Shown here: positions 23,592 to 36,269 of the stretch, piece by piece
How positions within the stretch are numbered: position 1 is the first letter of the stretch
Layout of the letters: each line of letters starts with the position of its first letter
Source: Heterocephalus glaber
Taxonomy: Eukaryota; Chordata; Mammalia; Rodentia; Bathyergidae
Assembly: GCF_000247695.1 (NCBI RefSeq)
Contig: NW_004624781.1
Coordinates: 9,013,522-9,077,521 of the forward strand
Reading direction: 5' to 3'
Length of the DNA: 64,000 nt
Translations under genes and position numbers: made by a program
Notes under the pieces: generated by a model
The model's input: the letters and a program-made list of their open reading frames with translations, nothing else
What the model was told of the DNA's origin: nothing
Databases searched by the model: none

Positions 23592-25522
23592 ATTAGAGAC
23601 TTTCTTCAGTCATGGCAGTTTGGGTTGTTTTTAATTATGAGTCACACCTCAAAAAAAAAAAACACCTGAAAAATCCATGTGAGAGAGAGAATATCAATGA
23701 ATGAATGTAGGATTATTAATTGAAAGGCTTCACCACAAGGTGACTAGGCAGAAATCTCACTGTTTACTCTGGTGACTTCAAGTGTTACTCTCTCAAGTCT
23801 TTCCTTAGGCAAGTTTCTCCTGAGAAGAACCCTATAGCCTCCTCCTAGTGGGTTGGCATCTGGGTATCTGCACCAGTTCAGCACAGGAAGACAGTGAGAG
23901 CTCTGGGGGTGGTGCTGGCAATACAGGAACACTAGAAAATGGGAACATTTGGGGGGAAATTGTTAATATTTTATATCTCGAAACTGCAATAATATACTAC
24001 AATAGTAGTATATATACAAAATTGGTAAGTTTGCTGGGTAAGAACCTCTGGATACTTGAGGTAAGACTGTACTAATTACTAATATAGGTATGTGTTTGAA
24101 GTACAGATGCACATATGTCCTATGGGAGGTCCTTCTCAACTCAGTCATCTTTGGCCACTGTGATGATATGACTTGCACATTGGTATGGAACCACTCATGT
24201 GTGCATGTGTGCAGGTGTGCGTGTGGGTGGGGTGGTGGTGGTGGAGGGTGGAGCTCTTTGGGAAACAATTCCATCCACAGAACCTACAGCCTTCAGGACT
24301 ATGTGCACATATGAATAATTTCAGTGACCTACTTGGCTTCTATGAATCTCTTCATTGTTCCTGTTTCCTTTCTAACCAGGGATCACAAGTATACAAATAT
24401 TTTGCCTTGAAATGTTTTTACTCCAGGAAAGAAAACCCAGTTTTAAGTACAAAATATACTTGTTTTAGATTTGTGCTCTCAAGTTTCCATGGCTCTTTTA
24501 TAAATTTGCTGGATTCTGCGTGGACTTGTATTTATCATATCCTACTGTTTGCAAAGTATTTTGCTGCAACATAAACATCATTTAAAACAGGAAGTTAGAT
24601 TTTAATCATTAGCCTGATGTTGAGTGCTTCAGAATATGAAAAGGCTCCAGCTGAGGAAGAGGTTGACAAGACACAAGTCACAACAGGAAGTTAAGTGGCT
24701 CTGGCTTTGCCCCTCCATTCATAGGTTTTTGGCATGTTCAGTCATTCATCCTTCTCTGGACCTACTCCGGACCAAGCTTTAGTTAATACTCTAGTGTACA
24801 ACAGTCAATGGACTACTCAAAGCTCAAGAACATTATTAATACATAAACTTCTCATGTGCAAAGATGGGGGAGAACAGTCTTTATTTTCACTGCAATTAAA
24901 TTGTATGAATGAACCATGATTCATTTATTCATTCTGCTGATGGTTGACAATATTTGGGTTGTTCCTATTTTTCCCTGTTTTAAGTAAGTCTGCAATGAAC
25001 AATTTTGTATTACATGTACAAGAATGTCACTGAGACAGCAGTTTGAAAAGTGTGATCTGGGGACCCACAGGGGTTCCCCAGGCTCTTTCAGGGAGTCCAT
25101 GAGGTTAAAATTATTTTGATAATAATATTCACTCTCATTCTGTCAGGTGTATGCTGTGGAGTTTTCTAGAGGCTGTATGACAGACACATCCATAATTATC
25201 AGAAAAGACTATTAAAATATTCCTCTCTCTTCCAATTATGTATTTATGTGAGGCTGGATTTTTCTCACTTCACCCAAAACAACATATTGCAATATTTAAA
25301 TACAAGTAGAGATTCCAGTTGTCTTTTAGCAAGCGAGACAATGAAGAGATTTGCAAAATGTAAAATAATGCCACTCATCTCCCTAAATTGAAAAATAGAA
25401 TTATTTTTCATAAAATATATTGTGTTAACATGTAATAAGTTTACTTTTATTTTTAAATTGATTAATAAATATTATATTTATTTTTCAGTTTTAATTTCTA
25501 ATGTATCAAATTTTGATAGATA

Positions 25523-25677
25523 TGCTAAATAAAATTTTAGGAGGCCATTGGTTTGGACTGAGCTCCTTGCATTATTTGCCCAATAGACAAAACCAAAATG
25601 GAGGCAAAGTTGTCTATCACCAAGCCAAAACTAACATAGGAAAAGGAAGGTTTATCTTACTTTCTAAGAAATCAGGA

Positions 25678-25736
<59 letters not shown>

Positions 25737-25960
25737 GCCAAATCTCAAAAAAGACCAGTTTTACCTGGCATACTAGGGAAGCTCTCTCTGCTGTGACCTT
25801 CACTTGACCTTCACAAGAACAGTAAATTTGAAAGGACCTATCTGCTTGTTTGTTCTCCTTTTTTGTCTGTAGGGTGAAGCTCATGAGAACATATGTTTTG
25901 TTTTATAGAATGAGGTGCTGCCCATTTAATGAATCACAAGTATCGATTAAGGTCTTACAT
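25523..25960 (+). mobile_element. ERVL (MLT2-like) solo LTR inside the hAT relic
   Basis: It begins 'tgctaaataaaattttagga', followed by 'ggccattggtttggactgag'. Later blocks ('gaaaggacctatctgcttgt') follow the MLT2 LTR pattern. It contains a (GAAA)n expansion at 25675-25736. The right boundary is uncertain. Confidence 0.5.
25675..25736. repeat. (GAAA)n microsatellite
   Basis: About 15 nearly perfect GAAA units. Confidence 0.97.
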
Positions 25961-25977
25961 TCCTAGTAACTTTTCTT

Positions 25978-26063
25978 TTTTTTTTTTTGGTACCGGGGAT
26001 TGAACTCAGGACCTTGTACTTGTTAGGCAGGCAGCAGAACCACTGAGCTAAATCCCCGGCCCA
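25978..26063 (-). repeat. ID-type SINE (GGTACC subfamily)
   Basis: Reverse copy, GGTACCGGGGATTGAACTCA to 'gagctaaatccccggccc', with partial flanking duplication (taacttt). Confidence 0.9.
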
Positions 26064-26380
26064 TAACTTTGTTTTCTGATGGCTATAACCCATGTAAACA
26101 AAAGCTCTTTGGGGTTTTTGATAATTTTTAGGAGCATAAACAAGTTTGGAAAGCAAGAATTCTGAGAACCACTGCCTGAGGGTGTTTACCCAGGAGTGGG
26201 ACTGCTGGGTGTTGGGGCATTGGTGCCTGTCCATCTACAAGTAGGAAAACCTCTGATGATTCAGTCCCCTGCCCTGGCACAACTAAACTAAGCGCCTGAC
26301 ACAATGTTGAAAGGAATTAAGTTGAGTTCAATAGAACCCAAACCCTATTGAAAGGGCAGGCTATAAAGCAGCCTTGCAGG

Positions 26381-26468
26381 CCGGGGATTTAGCTCAGTGG
26401 TGCCGCCATCTGCCTCACAAGCACATGGTCCCAAATTCAATCCCTGGTACTAAAAAAAAAAAAAAAAA
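26381..26468 (+). repeat. ID-type SINE (GGTACC subfamily)
   Basis: Near-full copy with A tail. A perfect 17-bp-class duplication (ataaagcagccttgcag) on both sides proves retroposition. Confidence 0.95.
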
Positions 26469-27039
26469 GCATCATATAAAGCAGCCTTGCAGGTAGAGGA
26501 GCTGTTGATCCCTTAAATGCACCCCAGCCAAACCCCAGGTCTCCCATCTGAGAGAGGACAGCATAGCACCAGGGCCCCTTCTGGGAGGCTGGGATGCTTC
26601 TTTCCCTGTAGCTCATTGCTCTGTGGGTCCAGACTGGTTTCTTAGTCACTGCAAGTGGTAAACAACTGGCTTTGAATCCCTCAAAGGTGTGAGTCTCAGG
26701 AGAGCCAGAGAGCAACTGACAGGTGAGGAGGGGGGTGGGGACCCCCTACAGCTTCTGGGTGAAGAGAGAAATGCATGATCAGAAATGTGAGCCAATTAAT
26801 GATGTCAAACAAGCCATGTTGCTCAAGGTACATAAAAGTCAAGGTCTCGCCCTCAGTGTGATTAACCGAGGACAGCCGAGCCCGGAGAGGTGCACATGGG
26901 CACCCTAGGGGGACAGCCTGGCACTGGAAAGGGGAGGGGAAAGTCAACCACTCCCCTAGGCTGTACAGTCAGTTCTCATGACAAATCTGTAGCAGAGGTT
27001 CCCATTATACAGAAGGGTAAACTGAGGCCCAGAGAGGTT

Positions 27040-27215
27040 AGGCAGTATAATGCAAAGGCATGACTTTGAGGGTGAAGAGATCTAAGTTTTAATGTCACAG
27101 ATGTAAACTCCTAACACTTGCATAACTTTGGGTACGCACTTGCCCTCCCTGACCCTCAAGCTCCTCATCTGTGAACTGGCCATATTGACGCCTACCTCAC
27201 AGTGGTCTGAGATCA
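27040..27215 (+). repeat. MIR-type ancient SINE
   Basis: Layout follows MIR: an unpaired-Cys-tRNA-like 5' part, 'cataactttgggtacgcact', 'ctcctcatctgtgaactgg', 'gcctacctcacagtgg'. Confidence 0.6.
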
Positions 27216-28169
27216 AATACAATCAAAGCAGGATCCCGGTACACAGGATCCAGGTGCTCCCTGAATGTGAGTCCCCATGCACCTAGCCAGCCTGCCCCAC
27301 ACAGCTACCCCTTCCAGCCCTGCCTCACTTTCCTGGCCACGCCCTTGCTCTTGGGTAACACAGCCTTGGCATCCACAGCAAGGCCAGTTCTGTCCCATGC
27401 GGTTCTAGACCCCGGGCGGTTAGGGTTCCCAGCCTAATGGTGTCAATGCTCCCCTCCAGGCTTCTGATCCAGATCCCCTATCTGTCATGCAGAGCCGCAC
27501 GACACTTCCATCACAGGAGGTCTCTGCAAGCAGCTCACTGGCTCTGGACCTCCTACCCCACAACTTGGGTCTCAGGGTCTTCAACCAGGGGACGATCTTC
27601 TCTCCATGTCCCTGGAAGGAAGGTTCCAGGTCTCCCTGCCCTTTAGGGCTTTCTGTCCTTCCTCTTCTCCACTAGGCAGGAGGGGCCAGTCCAGCAGGGG
27701 ACTCCCTGGTTTGTACACACCAGCCAGGCCAAAGGGAAAGGAGAAGCATACTATTTGGTCTCCACAATCTCTCATCCAGCTTTGCCAGTAACAAGCTGAT
27801 ACTTTGAGCCAATCGGACTCCTGAGTCAGTTTCTCAATGGGGTGAACCTCAGAGGGGAGAGGAGTGTGATTTCTACCCACATCCCACAGTCTGGGAGTCT
27901 CTTCAGAAGAGAAACTTTTTTTTTTAAATTTTCAGTAAATAGAAAAATTACATAATATTTAACTCATATAAACAAGGTAGTGACCATGAGAAACCAATGT
28001 TGATCCACAGAACAAGGAACTAAGAAGGGGAACACTTGGCTCAACAGAAGAGCCCTGGGCCATGGCTTCCTCCCCTGACTCCTCAGTCCAGGTGGGTGGC
28101 AGCTGAGGGGTTTGTAGCTGCTATATGCCCTGTTCATCTAATGAAGTTGGATTCTGTTCAATTAGATCT

Positions 28170-28308
28170 CTTTTTTGTGGTACTGGGGGTTGAACCCAGG
28201 GCCTTCACACTGAGCTACACCCAGAGCTCTTTTTATTTTTTATTTTGAGGCAGGATCTCCCTAAGTCACTACACCATCCAGCTGTGGTAATCCTCCTGCC
28301 TCAGCTTC
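28170..28308 (-). repeat. B1-ID dimer SINE
   Basis: Reverse: 'gtggtactgggggttgaacc', a linker ('tttttattttgaggcagg'), then a short B1 part. Confidence 0.7.
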
Positions 28309-29635
28309 ACACTTTTCAATTCATTTCTTTCAACAACTAAGTCTCAGTGCTGGGCAAGACAAGTGTGTGTAAACTGTTCTGGCTCAACTCCCAGGAAACA
28401 ACTTTGTTAGTGACATACTTCCAGAAATAGATCCTAATTAGTGAGTGTTTTAACTGGAGCAAGAGATGGGATGAGACGGAAGTACAGGCTGTGCAAGAAT
28501 TGAGGAATTGATGAGACCTCTGAGTGTCACCAGGAGAGGGACAGTTCACATCTCACACCCCGCAGACTAGGCCAAAGGCAGCTGCTGCCCTACAGTGGTT
28601 GAGAATGTGCAAGGTGGAGGCGGGACAGGAAAACCAAGGGGAAAAAGCAGACCAAAATGAGGTGGAGGGGGCGGCAACAAACAGTCGTTACAGATGTCCC
28701 CTTCAGCGTTTTCTCTAATGGAAAGTTCCGATTTTGACATTCCAGTTGGTTTTTGGTATATTCTCACCTGTTTTCAGTGAGCAATTTTGATCATAAGACA
28801 CAGGGAACAGAAAAAAAGGTATGAAGGTGAGCTGGAAAAAATAAAACTAGTTATGCTAGTAAACTGCAGGAAGAACTAATGCTACATGTCAACCGGACCG
28901 TGTAAAGAGAGACAAAAGAAGACGAAGAGGAAAACCCCAGCAGAATGGAAGAATTTTATATTCTTGCAACCACAAATTTGACTCTGGTGGGAGTTTAACA
29001 AGAGAGAGTCAAGTTCAAAGTGGTGCTGCTGTGTATACATCTGTGCATCCCATCCTGGTCGCCCTGGTGATGAAACATCTGCCTTGTATAAGGAAATCAC
29101 ATCGAGAAGAAACCCGAGCACAAGACAGTCCCCCGTGGCCTCACTCATTCTCCCTCCGGCACCGGCCTTGGGAGTACAGGAAAGAAATCAGGTAGCTGTG
29201 GGTGCTGTGGCCACCTCTGTGTCACTCACAGACTCCGTGGCCTTGGCAGGAAGTTGGGGACCCAGGACTGGGAGGTCCCAGAAGGCAGGTGAGTTGCTCA
29301 GCCTCAGGGTCTTGGTCTCAGGCGTGGTGCCAGAGTAGACCTGGAGTTTACTATTGGAGCTAATTAATTCCTGAGGGCATCACGGAGAGCCCATGGAAAA
29401 GGCAAAACAAGAAGAGATCCACATTCTGAAGGGGAGGACAATACAGAGATACAAGGGACAATTAAAATATACAGTATTTATATTGAAACAGTTTATTACA
29501 GTAAAAGGCACATTGTCATTGATCCCTCTCACTTTCAACACACATCTCATCATTCTTGCCACTTTCTGAAGCAGGTCTGGAAGTCCTCTTTGGTGAATGT
29601 CATTAGGAGTTGTGATAAAAAAAATATATGGTGAA

Positions 29636-29778
29636 GCCGGTGTAGTGGCACATGCCTGTAATCCCAGCACTCAGAAGGCTGAGGCAGGAGGATCACTGTG
29701 AGTTCAAAGCCAGCCTAGGCTACATAGTGACTTCAAGGATAGCCTGAAATATAGAATGAGACCCTGTCTCAAAAAAAC

Positions 29779-29811
<33 letters not shown>

Positions 29812-29833
29812 GCACGCACATACACACACTCAC
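29636..29833 (+). repeat. B1 SINE with (CA)n tail
   Basis: 'gtgtagtggcacatgcctgt' through 'gagaccctgtctcaaa', then (CA)n at about 29780-29830. Flanked by 'atatggtgaa' on both sides. Confidence 0.85.
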
Positions 29834-30311
29834 AAAAATATGGTGAATGCTGCTGCCAAGTGTCACTTAATGGAAAGTTAGGCTTGTAAAAGCATTATAG
29901 TGTGTCCTCATCTACCTTATCCCTGGGATCTGGTACTGTGCAACTTCTGGTTCTTCCCCAAAGTAAAAAATGACCACAAAAGGTAAACATTTTGAATTAA
30001 TTCAGGACATTGAAGCAGCCATGGCAGTACAACTAAAGACTCACAAAAGAGGACTTCCACAATCACTTCAGAGGGTGGCAAGAATGATAGGATAATGCAC
30101 TGGAACTGTGTGCCAGGGGGCTATTTTGAGGGGATCAGTGGCAATTGTTTTACTTTAATAACATTAAAATTTTTTTTAAACATTCACCTTTTTTTAATCA
30201 TACCTCAAACATACATCCAATTAATTATGCTATGAAGCTGAATTGAGGAGGGAAACAAAACACTGCACAAATTCTTCCCTCTTCATTATTCTTTTTCTTA
30301 TATGTGCCACA

Positions 30312-30397
30312 TTTTTTCCCTTTGCGGTATCAGGATTCGAACTCAGGACCTTGCACTTGCAGGCAGGTGCAGTGCCACTGAGCTACATCCCTGGTCC
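30312..30397 (-). repeat. ID-type SINE
   Basis: Reverse copy, 'ggtatcaggattcgaactca' to 'gccactgagctacatccctg'. The flanks share 'tgccacatttt'. Confidence 0.85.
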
Positions 30398-30479
30398 AGT
30401 GCCACATTTTATAGAAAGAAACAGTAAATATGAAAATAAGCAGGAGAAATACATTCTAAATTACACTAAATAGAGAAGG

Positions 30480-31570
30480 CCAATAGTATCATGTTAACAA
30501 TATATCTTTTCAGGTTTTTTCTTATGAAAACGTATCCATGCATTCAGAGGATATGCATGCCCTTTTTCTGCATAGATACATATTTTTCTGAAACAGGATT
30601 ATGCTATATATAGGATGTTACCTTTGGCATCTAACAATATATCATGAACATCTTTTCGATGAAGGTATATTAGCACCAAGAGATTTAACGTCTGCATTGC
30701 AGCCGTTATTTGACCCTAAAATAATTTAGCCAAACCATGTGGAGAGAGGGGAGACTGCTGTCCTTCCCCTCAAGTCAAGGAGGGGGTTCCCCAGTAACAC
30801 CTGCAGTTTGCAGAGCTGTGTTGGATCCCACTTGAGGACTCTGAAGGGCAATCATGGCAGGGTGGCTGCTGATGGCAGGATAAGGAGAGGCGGAGCCAGG
30901 ATCAGCCTACACTGGAAGGGTGTCAGAGCCAGGATGCCAGAGCATTCCCCATGGTACCTGCGCTCTCAGGAACAAGTTGCCTGCAATTATATCAACAGGA
31001 TGGTTCCAATTCTGTTACAGAAGGGAGCGCAGACTGCACTTGGATGCTAATGAGGACCCACTGGGAGGCTGAGGAGGGTCCACCTGGGAGCCTGGCTGTA
31101 GGAGGTGAGTCTGTGTGTGAGACATTGGAGGGAGGGGAGGAAAGAGGCCAGGAAACCAGCTCAGAGCCTCTTATCAAAGTCTGAAACATCTGTTCCTTCC
31201 TCCCACAGTGGTTAGAGGAGCGGGGTTCAGCTCTGACCCTAACACTGTGATCTTGAACGAGCCCTAAAAGCTCACTGGTAACATAGACATCAAAACTACC
31301 AGAGGAGAATGGAAAAGCTTTAGGTGGTGGCTGTATGACACTGGGAATGCTCTAAATGTCACCGTATTTTATACTTTCAATGGTTAATCCTATGTAATAT
31401 GAACTTCACCTCATTTAAAAAACAAAACCACTCTGAATGTTGTCGTGATGACTCGGTGGTGGGTTTGTCTGACTTGTCACTCCTGAGGGCAAATGGGCAC
31501 TGGCCTTATTCCCACCAGTTGCCAAGTCTCTGGGCATGGACCCTTCCCTCCACAGGCTTAGGGCCAACAT
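30480..31570. other. Unique sequence, nothing recognised
   Basis: No SINE, LTR or gene family recognised. The short frames present (up to 103 codons) show no family resemblance. Confidence 0.4.
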
Positions 31571-31585
31571 TTTTGAGGGGGTGGG

Positions 31586-31760
31586 AGGCACTATGGATTT
31601 CAAACCCAGAGGTGCTCTCCCACTGAGCTACATCTCTTTATTTTTCTTTTCAGACAGAGTCTTGCTAAGTTGGCCAGATGGGACTCAAGCTTGCAATCCT
31701 CCTGCCTCAGACTTTCAAAGATCTGGGATTACAGGTGCGCTCCTCCACACTTGGCTTAGA
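31586..31760 (-). repeat. B1-ID dimer SINE, diverged
   Basis: ID remnant ('tcccactgagctacatctct') joined to a reverse B1 ('cagacagagtcttgctaagt'). A (CT)n repeat follows at 31778-31797. Confidence 0.65.
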
Positions 31761-32784
31761 GCCAACAATTTGAATCTCTCTCTCTCTCTCTCTCTAAGGT
31801 TTTCCAGGTTTCTAGTTCCTTCATTATTAAAATCTGCATCGCTGTACAGTTTATAACATCAATGTCCTTCCTCCTCCAAGGCTCTTTGCTCCTCCGCCTG
31901 GGGGGCCCTGTGCCTGGCCACACGGGGTGGAGGGGAGACAGGTGGTGGTGATGGACAGGGAGGTTGCACTCTGGTTCCCATAGCTTTCTTGGGGCTTCTC
32001 CTGCCTGTGTCATCATCATCTGGTGCTGTGGGGAGAGGGGAGAGGGGAGAGGGATGGCCAGGGGCCCACCTGCTTCTGCTGGGGAGGTCCACTAAAGAGG
32101 CATCTCCATGTGGTGCTGCCCAAGGGCCCACCTTGGAGGACCCCAGAGGGCAGCCACATCCACATTGGTGTTGGGCTGGGGGTGCTGGTTGCCCCTCCTT
32201 CCAGATCCCCTTCCAGTACTGACTCAGCAGCCCGAAGGTTCTCCCCGGGTCCCCTCCCACCCAGCTAATGTCCATGCTTCCTCTCCAGGTCCTTCCATGT
32301 GCTCCCTGCTTCTAGCTCCTGAGTCACTAGATCTCAGCCTGGAATGTGCTCTCCCACTCCTCACTAGCTAAGACACATTGAAATCTCCTCCTCCTCTGGC
32401 TTCCTGCTCAATTTCTCATTGATTCCAGGCTGATATTTTCTTTCCCTGACTCAGGGAGGACAGATGACGTTTGCAGATTGTAGCCCTTTCTCCATTGTCC
32501 CTGGTCTCTCATAGTCATTACATGATCGGCTCTTGGAAGATAGTCATCAAGGAAGAAAGATGGCAAGGGGAGGGGAAGATAGAGACAGACAGGAAAAAGA
32601 GATCTTTGTCCCCAAGCAAGCCATCCTCAGCCCCTGAGATGCTGACGATTTAGACACACTGGCTTTTCTGGAAGGATCTGTCATAAGAGGACAGATGTTA
32701 AAAAGTTGGAGCTTTGCAGATTGGAGTGGAAAAGTTCAAGTCTCAACCCCCTGGCCTCCTCCCAGCTAAAGCTAAAGTTGCAGG

Positions 32785-32830
32785 ACAGGGGATGTGGCTC
32801 AGTGGCAGAGCCCTTGCCTGGACACGGTGT
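32785..32830 (+). repeat. ID fragment
   Basis: 'ggggatgtggctcagtggca' and 'agcccttgcctgg', 5' half only. Confidence 0.6.
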
Positions 32831-33629
32831 AAGGAACGACCAGGTTCCTTCCACCTGAAGAGACCTCCTGGCCTCCCTGCCTCTTCCCTGCACAAAGAGA
32901 TCCTATTGCACACCCAGGAAGTTTTGCTTATTCCTCTGCTGGGGTCCCTGGGGCTGTGCCAAGGGTGCACAAGAGGTCAGGTGTGCTGGGGCAGAATGTA
33001 ACTCAGCATCACGCCCTTCCTCTCCCTCCTGCTGCTATGTCCCGGTGAGGGTCCCTGGATGTCCTACATGTATGCCAAGTGGGGCTCTGAGTTACAAAGT
33101 GACATGTTAAAAACCATACTAACCTGGCTGTGTTCAGTTGGCTGCTTGCACCTGTATCTGAGCTGGGAGCTCTTTGGATACAAGGACGCTTTATTTTAAA
33201 AGTAATCATGAAAGTAGTGTCAACACCTAGGGCGATGCTGGGTAGCAAGCTGGCCCCTGACCAACAGGGAAAGCAGGGGACAAGCCTGAGAAGGAAAATG
33301 GGCCATGGCTCTTGAGAGCAGCCCTGGCCGGCTTTTTCTGAGGGAGGCCTCTTCTGCTGCTGTCTTCCTCTTGAGATCCTGGAGTCCTGCTCACCTGGGC
33401 CTACTCTTAGCAATGCTTGTCACCAACGCCACACATCCTTGGTACTTGGGCCTTCTCACCCAGTACTTGACCACTTCCTCCCACCACTCCCCACCAGCTG
33501 CTCCAACTGGACCCACTGTGGCTTCGACAGCGCTGACCCCCGAATGACAACTCAGGCTGTTTTATTAAGCCACACTGTGAGCCTAACATCTGGCCCAAAG
33601 CCTAATAAATGGTTCAGTATGTGATTGAG

Positions 33630-33815
33630 GAAAGAACACAGGCAAAGCGGTTAAAATCCTGGCTCTACACTAACCAGTGGTCCAATCGTGACTCATCACT
33701 GAACTTGGAATCTGCTTTCTCATCTGCTACAATGACCATGGGTTCCCATCCCAGGTGAATACCTCAACACACAGTAACCCTCAGGCCACGTGTCTGACAC
33801 ATGACAAAATCTCAG
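33630..33815 (+). repeat. MIR-type ancient SINE
   Basis: 'taaaatcctggctctacact', 'ctgctttctcatctgctaca' and a tail. Diverged. Confidence 0.5.
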
Positions 33816-34559
33816 TGAGTGTTAGTTTCCTTCCCTTCCTCTTTTCCACAAAGACCTCTTCCAAGTCTAAATGTCTGCTAGGGTCACCAAGTTGCTGCAA
33901 AGCTTATCTTTCCAACTCACACTCTTGATTCTTTAACTCTCATTACCCTGGAAAAGATTTCTCATTCCCAGTCCAAAGTCCTGCAGATAAGAGAAGGTGT
34001 CAAGGGCCAAGAGAGTTCACAGCCACATGTGACAAAGGGAAAGCACAGCCCACAGAGAGGCCCCAGTAAGCAGAAACCCGAGGGGACCTACCTGGTGATG
34101 ACCCTGGGGCTGGAGGGAGAGCAGCGGCCTTACCTTACAAGAGACAGGCCTGGAAACAAATGCGTCCATGTGTTCGGAGCCTGTGGTCCTGGACAGACTC
34201 GGTGAAAACAGAAGCAGGTGGAAAGTAGAGTTGAAGATGCCGAACTGGCCAGAAAGAGCAGGGGAAGGAAGAAGAGTCCCTAGCTGCTAACACAAAGCAG
34301 AGGATCTCAGAGTGAGGTCTTGGGACCAGCAGCATCTGTAGCAAATCACGCAGATTAGCAGGCCTCACCTCAGCTCTAACGAATGAGCCTCTCTGGGGCA
34401 GCTGCAGTCTGCGTTCTGATCTGCCCTCCAGGTGATTCTGATGCATGCTGAGGTTTGAGATCCACTGAGTCCCGGCCTGGTTTTGTTCATTTACCTGAAA
34501 TGTCTTTCCCTTTTTGGAGTGGTGGGAGAGGGTTTGACACCGGAAAGGGAACAACCTTT

Positions 34560-34740
34560 ATAGCAAGAAGATCTGAATTCAGATCCTCACTCTGCTTCTA
34601 AGTAGCCGTGGGGCTCTGGACAAACCCATCAACTTCTCCAAACCTTGATTCCCTTCATGTAAGAAATCCACCTCACGGGGCTGCATTTGGGATTGGAGAG
34701 AAGGTAAAGCAAGCGCTTTGACAAGAGGCCGACATAGCAG
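34560..34740 (+). repeat. MIR-type ancient SINE
   Basis: 'gaattcagatcctcactctg', 'ccgtggggctctggacaaa', 'cttcatgtaagaaatccac'. Typical MIR order. Confidence 0.6.
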
Positions 34741-35599
34741 GTGTGCATTTCATCATCATCACCACCACTACCACTGTGAGCTGCTGAGGAGAAACTGCAG
34801 GGGCCTTAGGGGAAATCCCCAGGGTGCATGGGACTCGTTTTGCTTTGTGAGCCTTTCACATGCTCCTCACGATGCTCCTTCCCGCCATGGCTACATCCTC
34901 ATGAAGCTAGGAAGGCTTCACAGTAACATTTCCTTTTCATATTTGATGAGAAACGAATCTCTGTCTAATGTGGTTGTACCAAGTGCAACCCCAGGGAGAT
35001 AAAGCACTCTCAGGATAATATAAACTCCATGCTTTCCCACCCTACCCACTTCCCCTTTTCCTCTCACCTCAGCCTCTTAAGCACACAGTAGCACTGGGCA
35101 AATATTTGTTGAATGTCAGATGAATGGATTGCCTCGATTTGTTTTACAATGCCCGAGGGTTGTACAATAAAAAAGAACCAAATTTATAACCAGGCTTTAG
35201 GCCTCCTGAGGTGAAATCGTGGCAGGCCTGGCTATAGCTCCTTATATGTGGGTGACATATTGAAATCTTGGACAGTCAGGCATTGGGGGACTGGATGAAT
35301 CCAAACTGGCCAAGACAGTAACATGTAGCTGGTTTCTGCATTTGCAGAGATGGCCAGCCCCTCAATCCTGGCTGTACACATGTCCACCTCTGCCCCACCT
35401 CTCAACTCCACCCAGAGGTTGTACTTGGTGATCAGCCAGTTGTTCCCTGGCCTCTTTCAGGCACAGCAGACTGGAATCCTGGCATTGGAACCAGCGTGTT
35501 GTTGCCTCCCAGGGGTGGAAATGCGCCTTTTAGCTCTGGCTGAAAGGCATTAATTACAACTCTTAGCGTCTTCTCTCACCTCCAGATGTCCCAGCAGTC

Positions 35600-35940
35600 A
35601 CCTGAGACCTCCCTGACATGGATCTTGCTCTTCCCCACTGTCCACACCCTGTATACAGGATACAGCCCCAGTGCCTTGGCAGAGTATTCAAGGTCTTTTG
35701 CAACTGGCCCCAACCTAGGTGTCCATATTTACCACCTACTACAGTCCCATGGCCACCTTGCCTCCTGCCTGCTAGTCGTGGCCCATTCGTACCTCCACTC
35801 TACTCCAGGCCACTGCCTGAAAGGCCCTTCCCTCTGCTGTCTGCCTGGAGGGCTGTGACACCTCTCACCCCCACTCTGGCTTCCTGGATGCCTCCTCAGT
35901 CTGGAATTAATTCCCTTTAACCTCCTTTCCATCCATAACG
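35600..35940 (+). repeat. L2 LINE relic
   Basis: 'cttttgcaactggccccaac', 'tactccaggccactgcctga', 'cctggatgcctcctcagtct' fit L2 3' regions. No intact frame. Confidence 0.5.
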
Positions 35941-36017
35941 TCCTAGTCTGCTTTAGGACTTGGCTCTACTAACTTCAGTAAATTTTTTTCCTCCTGTGGA
36001 ACTGTTTTTGAACATTT

Positions 36018-36243
36018 TTTTTTTTCCCCACCTTCAGGACTCAGCACAGGCTAGGCACGTGCTGTACCACTGAGTTATACCCCCATCCCTTTTAAAATTT
36101 TACTTTGAATCGCTTCTCAGCCTTTTGGCTAAGATCAAGTGTAAAATTTTACTTCGAGACAGGATTTTGTGGTGTTGGCCAGGCTGGCCTTGAACTGGTA
36201 ATTGTCCTGCCTCAGTCTCTTGAGTAGCTGAGATTACAGGTGC
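36018..36243 (-). repeat. B1-ID dimer SINE hosting a U2 snRNA fragment
   Basis: Reverse ID half (36030-36090), linker, reverse B1 half (36155-36240, 'ttgtggtgttggccaggctg' to 'gattacaggtgcacc'). The linker is split by the U2-derived insert. Confidence 0.8.
36109..36141 (+). pseudogene. U2 snRNA 5'-end retropseudogene (33-35 nt)
   Basis: The stretch starts atcgcttctcagccttttgg and runs on to 'ctaagatcaagtg'. This is the first 33 nt of U2 snRNA with one change (G11 to A by my alignment); the next two bases also match but may belong to the target repeat. It is bounded exactly by a 16-bp direct repeat (taaaattttacttYga, 36093-36108 and 36142-36157) and has no poly(A). The 2'-O-methyl/branch-site-recognition region of U2 follows this 5' stem, so the fragment is non-functional. 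Truncated snRNA retropseudogenes of this type are known in mammals. Confidence 0.9.
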
Positions 36244-36269
36244 ACCTGTCTCATTTAAACTTTTTTAAA

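Larger units (their letters stand above)
25037..26175. mobile_element. Old hAT-type DNA transposon relic carrying later insertions
   Basis: The left part ('tgatctggggacccacaggg', 'gaggttaaaattattttgat') and the right part ('aaagctctttggggttttt', ending 'ctgagaaccactg') match the widespread mammalian hAT family whose ends read CAGTGGTTCTCA. No transposase frame survives. The element is split by an LTR at about 25523-25960 and an ID SINE. Confidence 0.6.

Noticed and set aside
25672..25776. Regularly spaced repeats, CRISPR-like
   Set aside because: A simple GAAA microsatellite in mammalian DNA.
32023..32371. Overlapping plus- and minus-strand frames up to 138 codons at 31859-32371
   Set aside because: GC-rich, Pro/Gly-rich composition with no family resemblance or splice context. 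Treated as chance.
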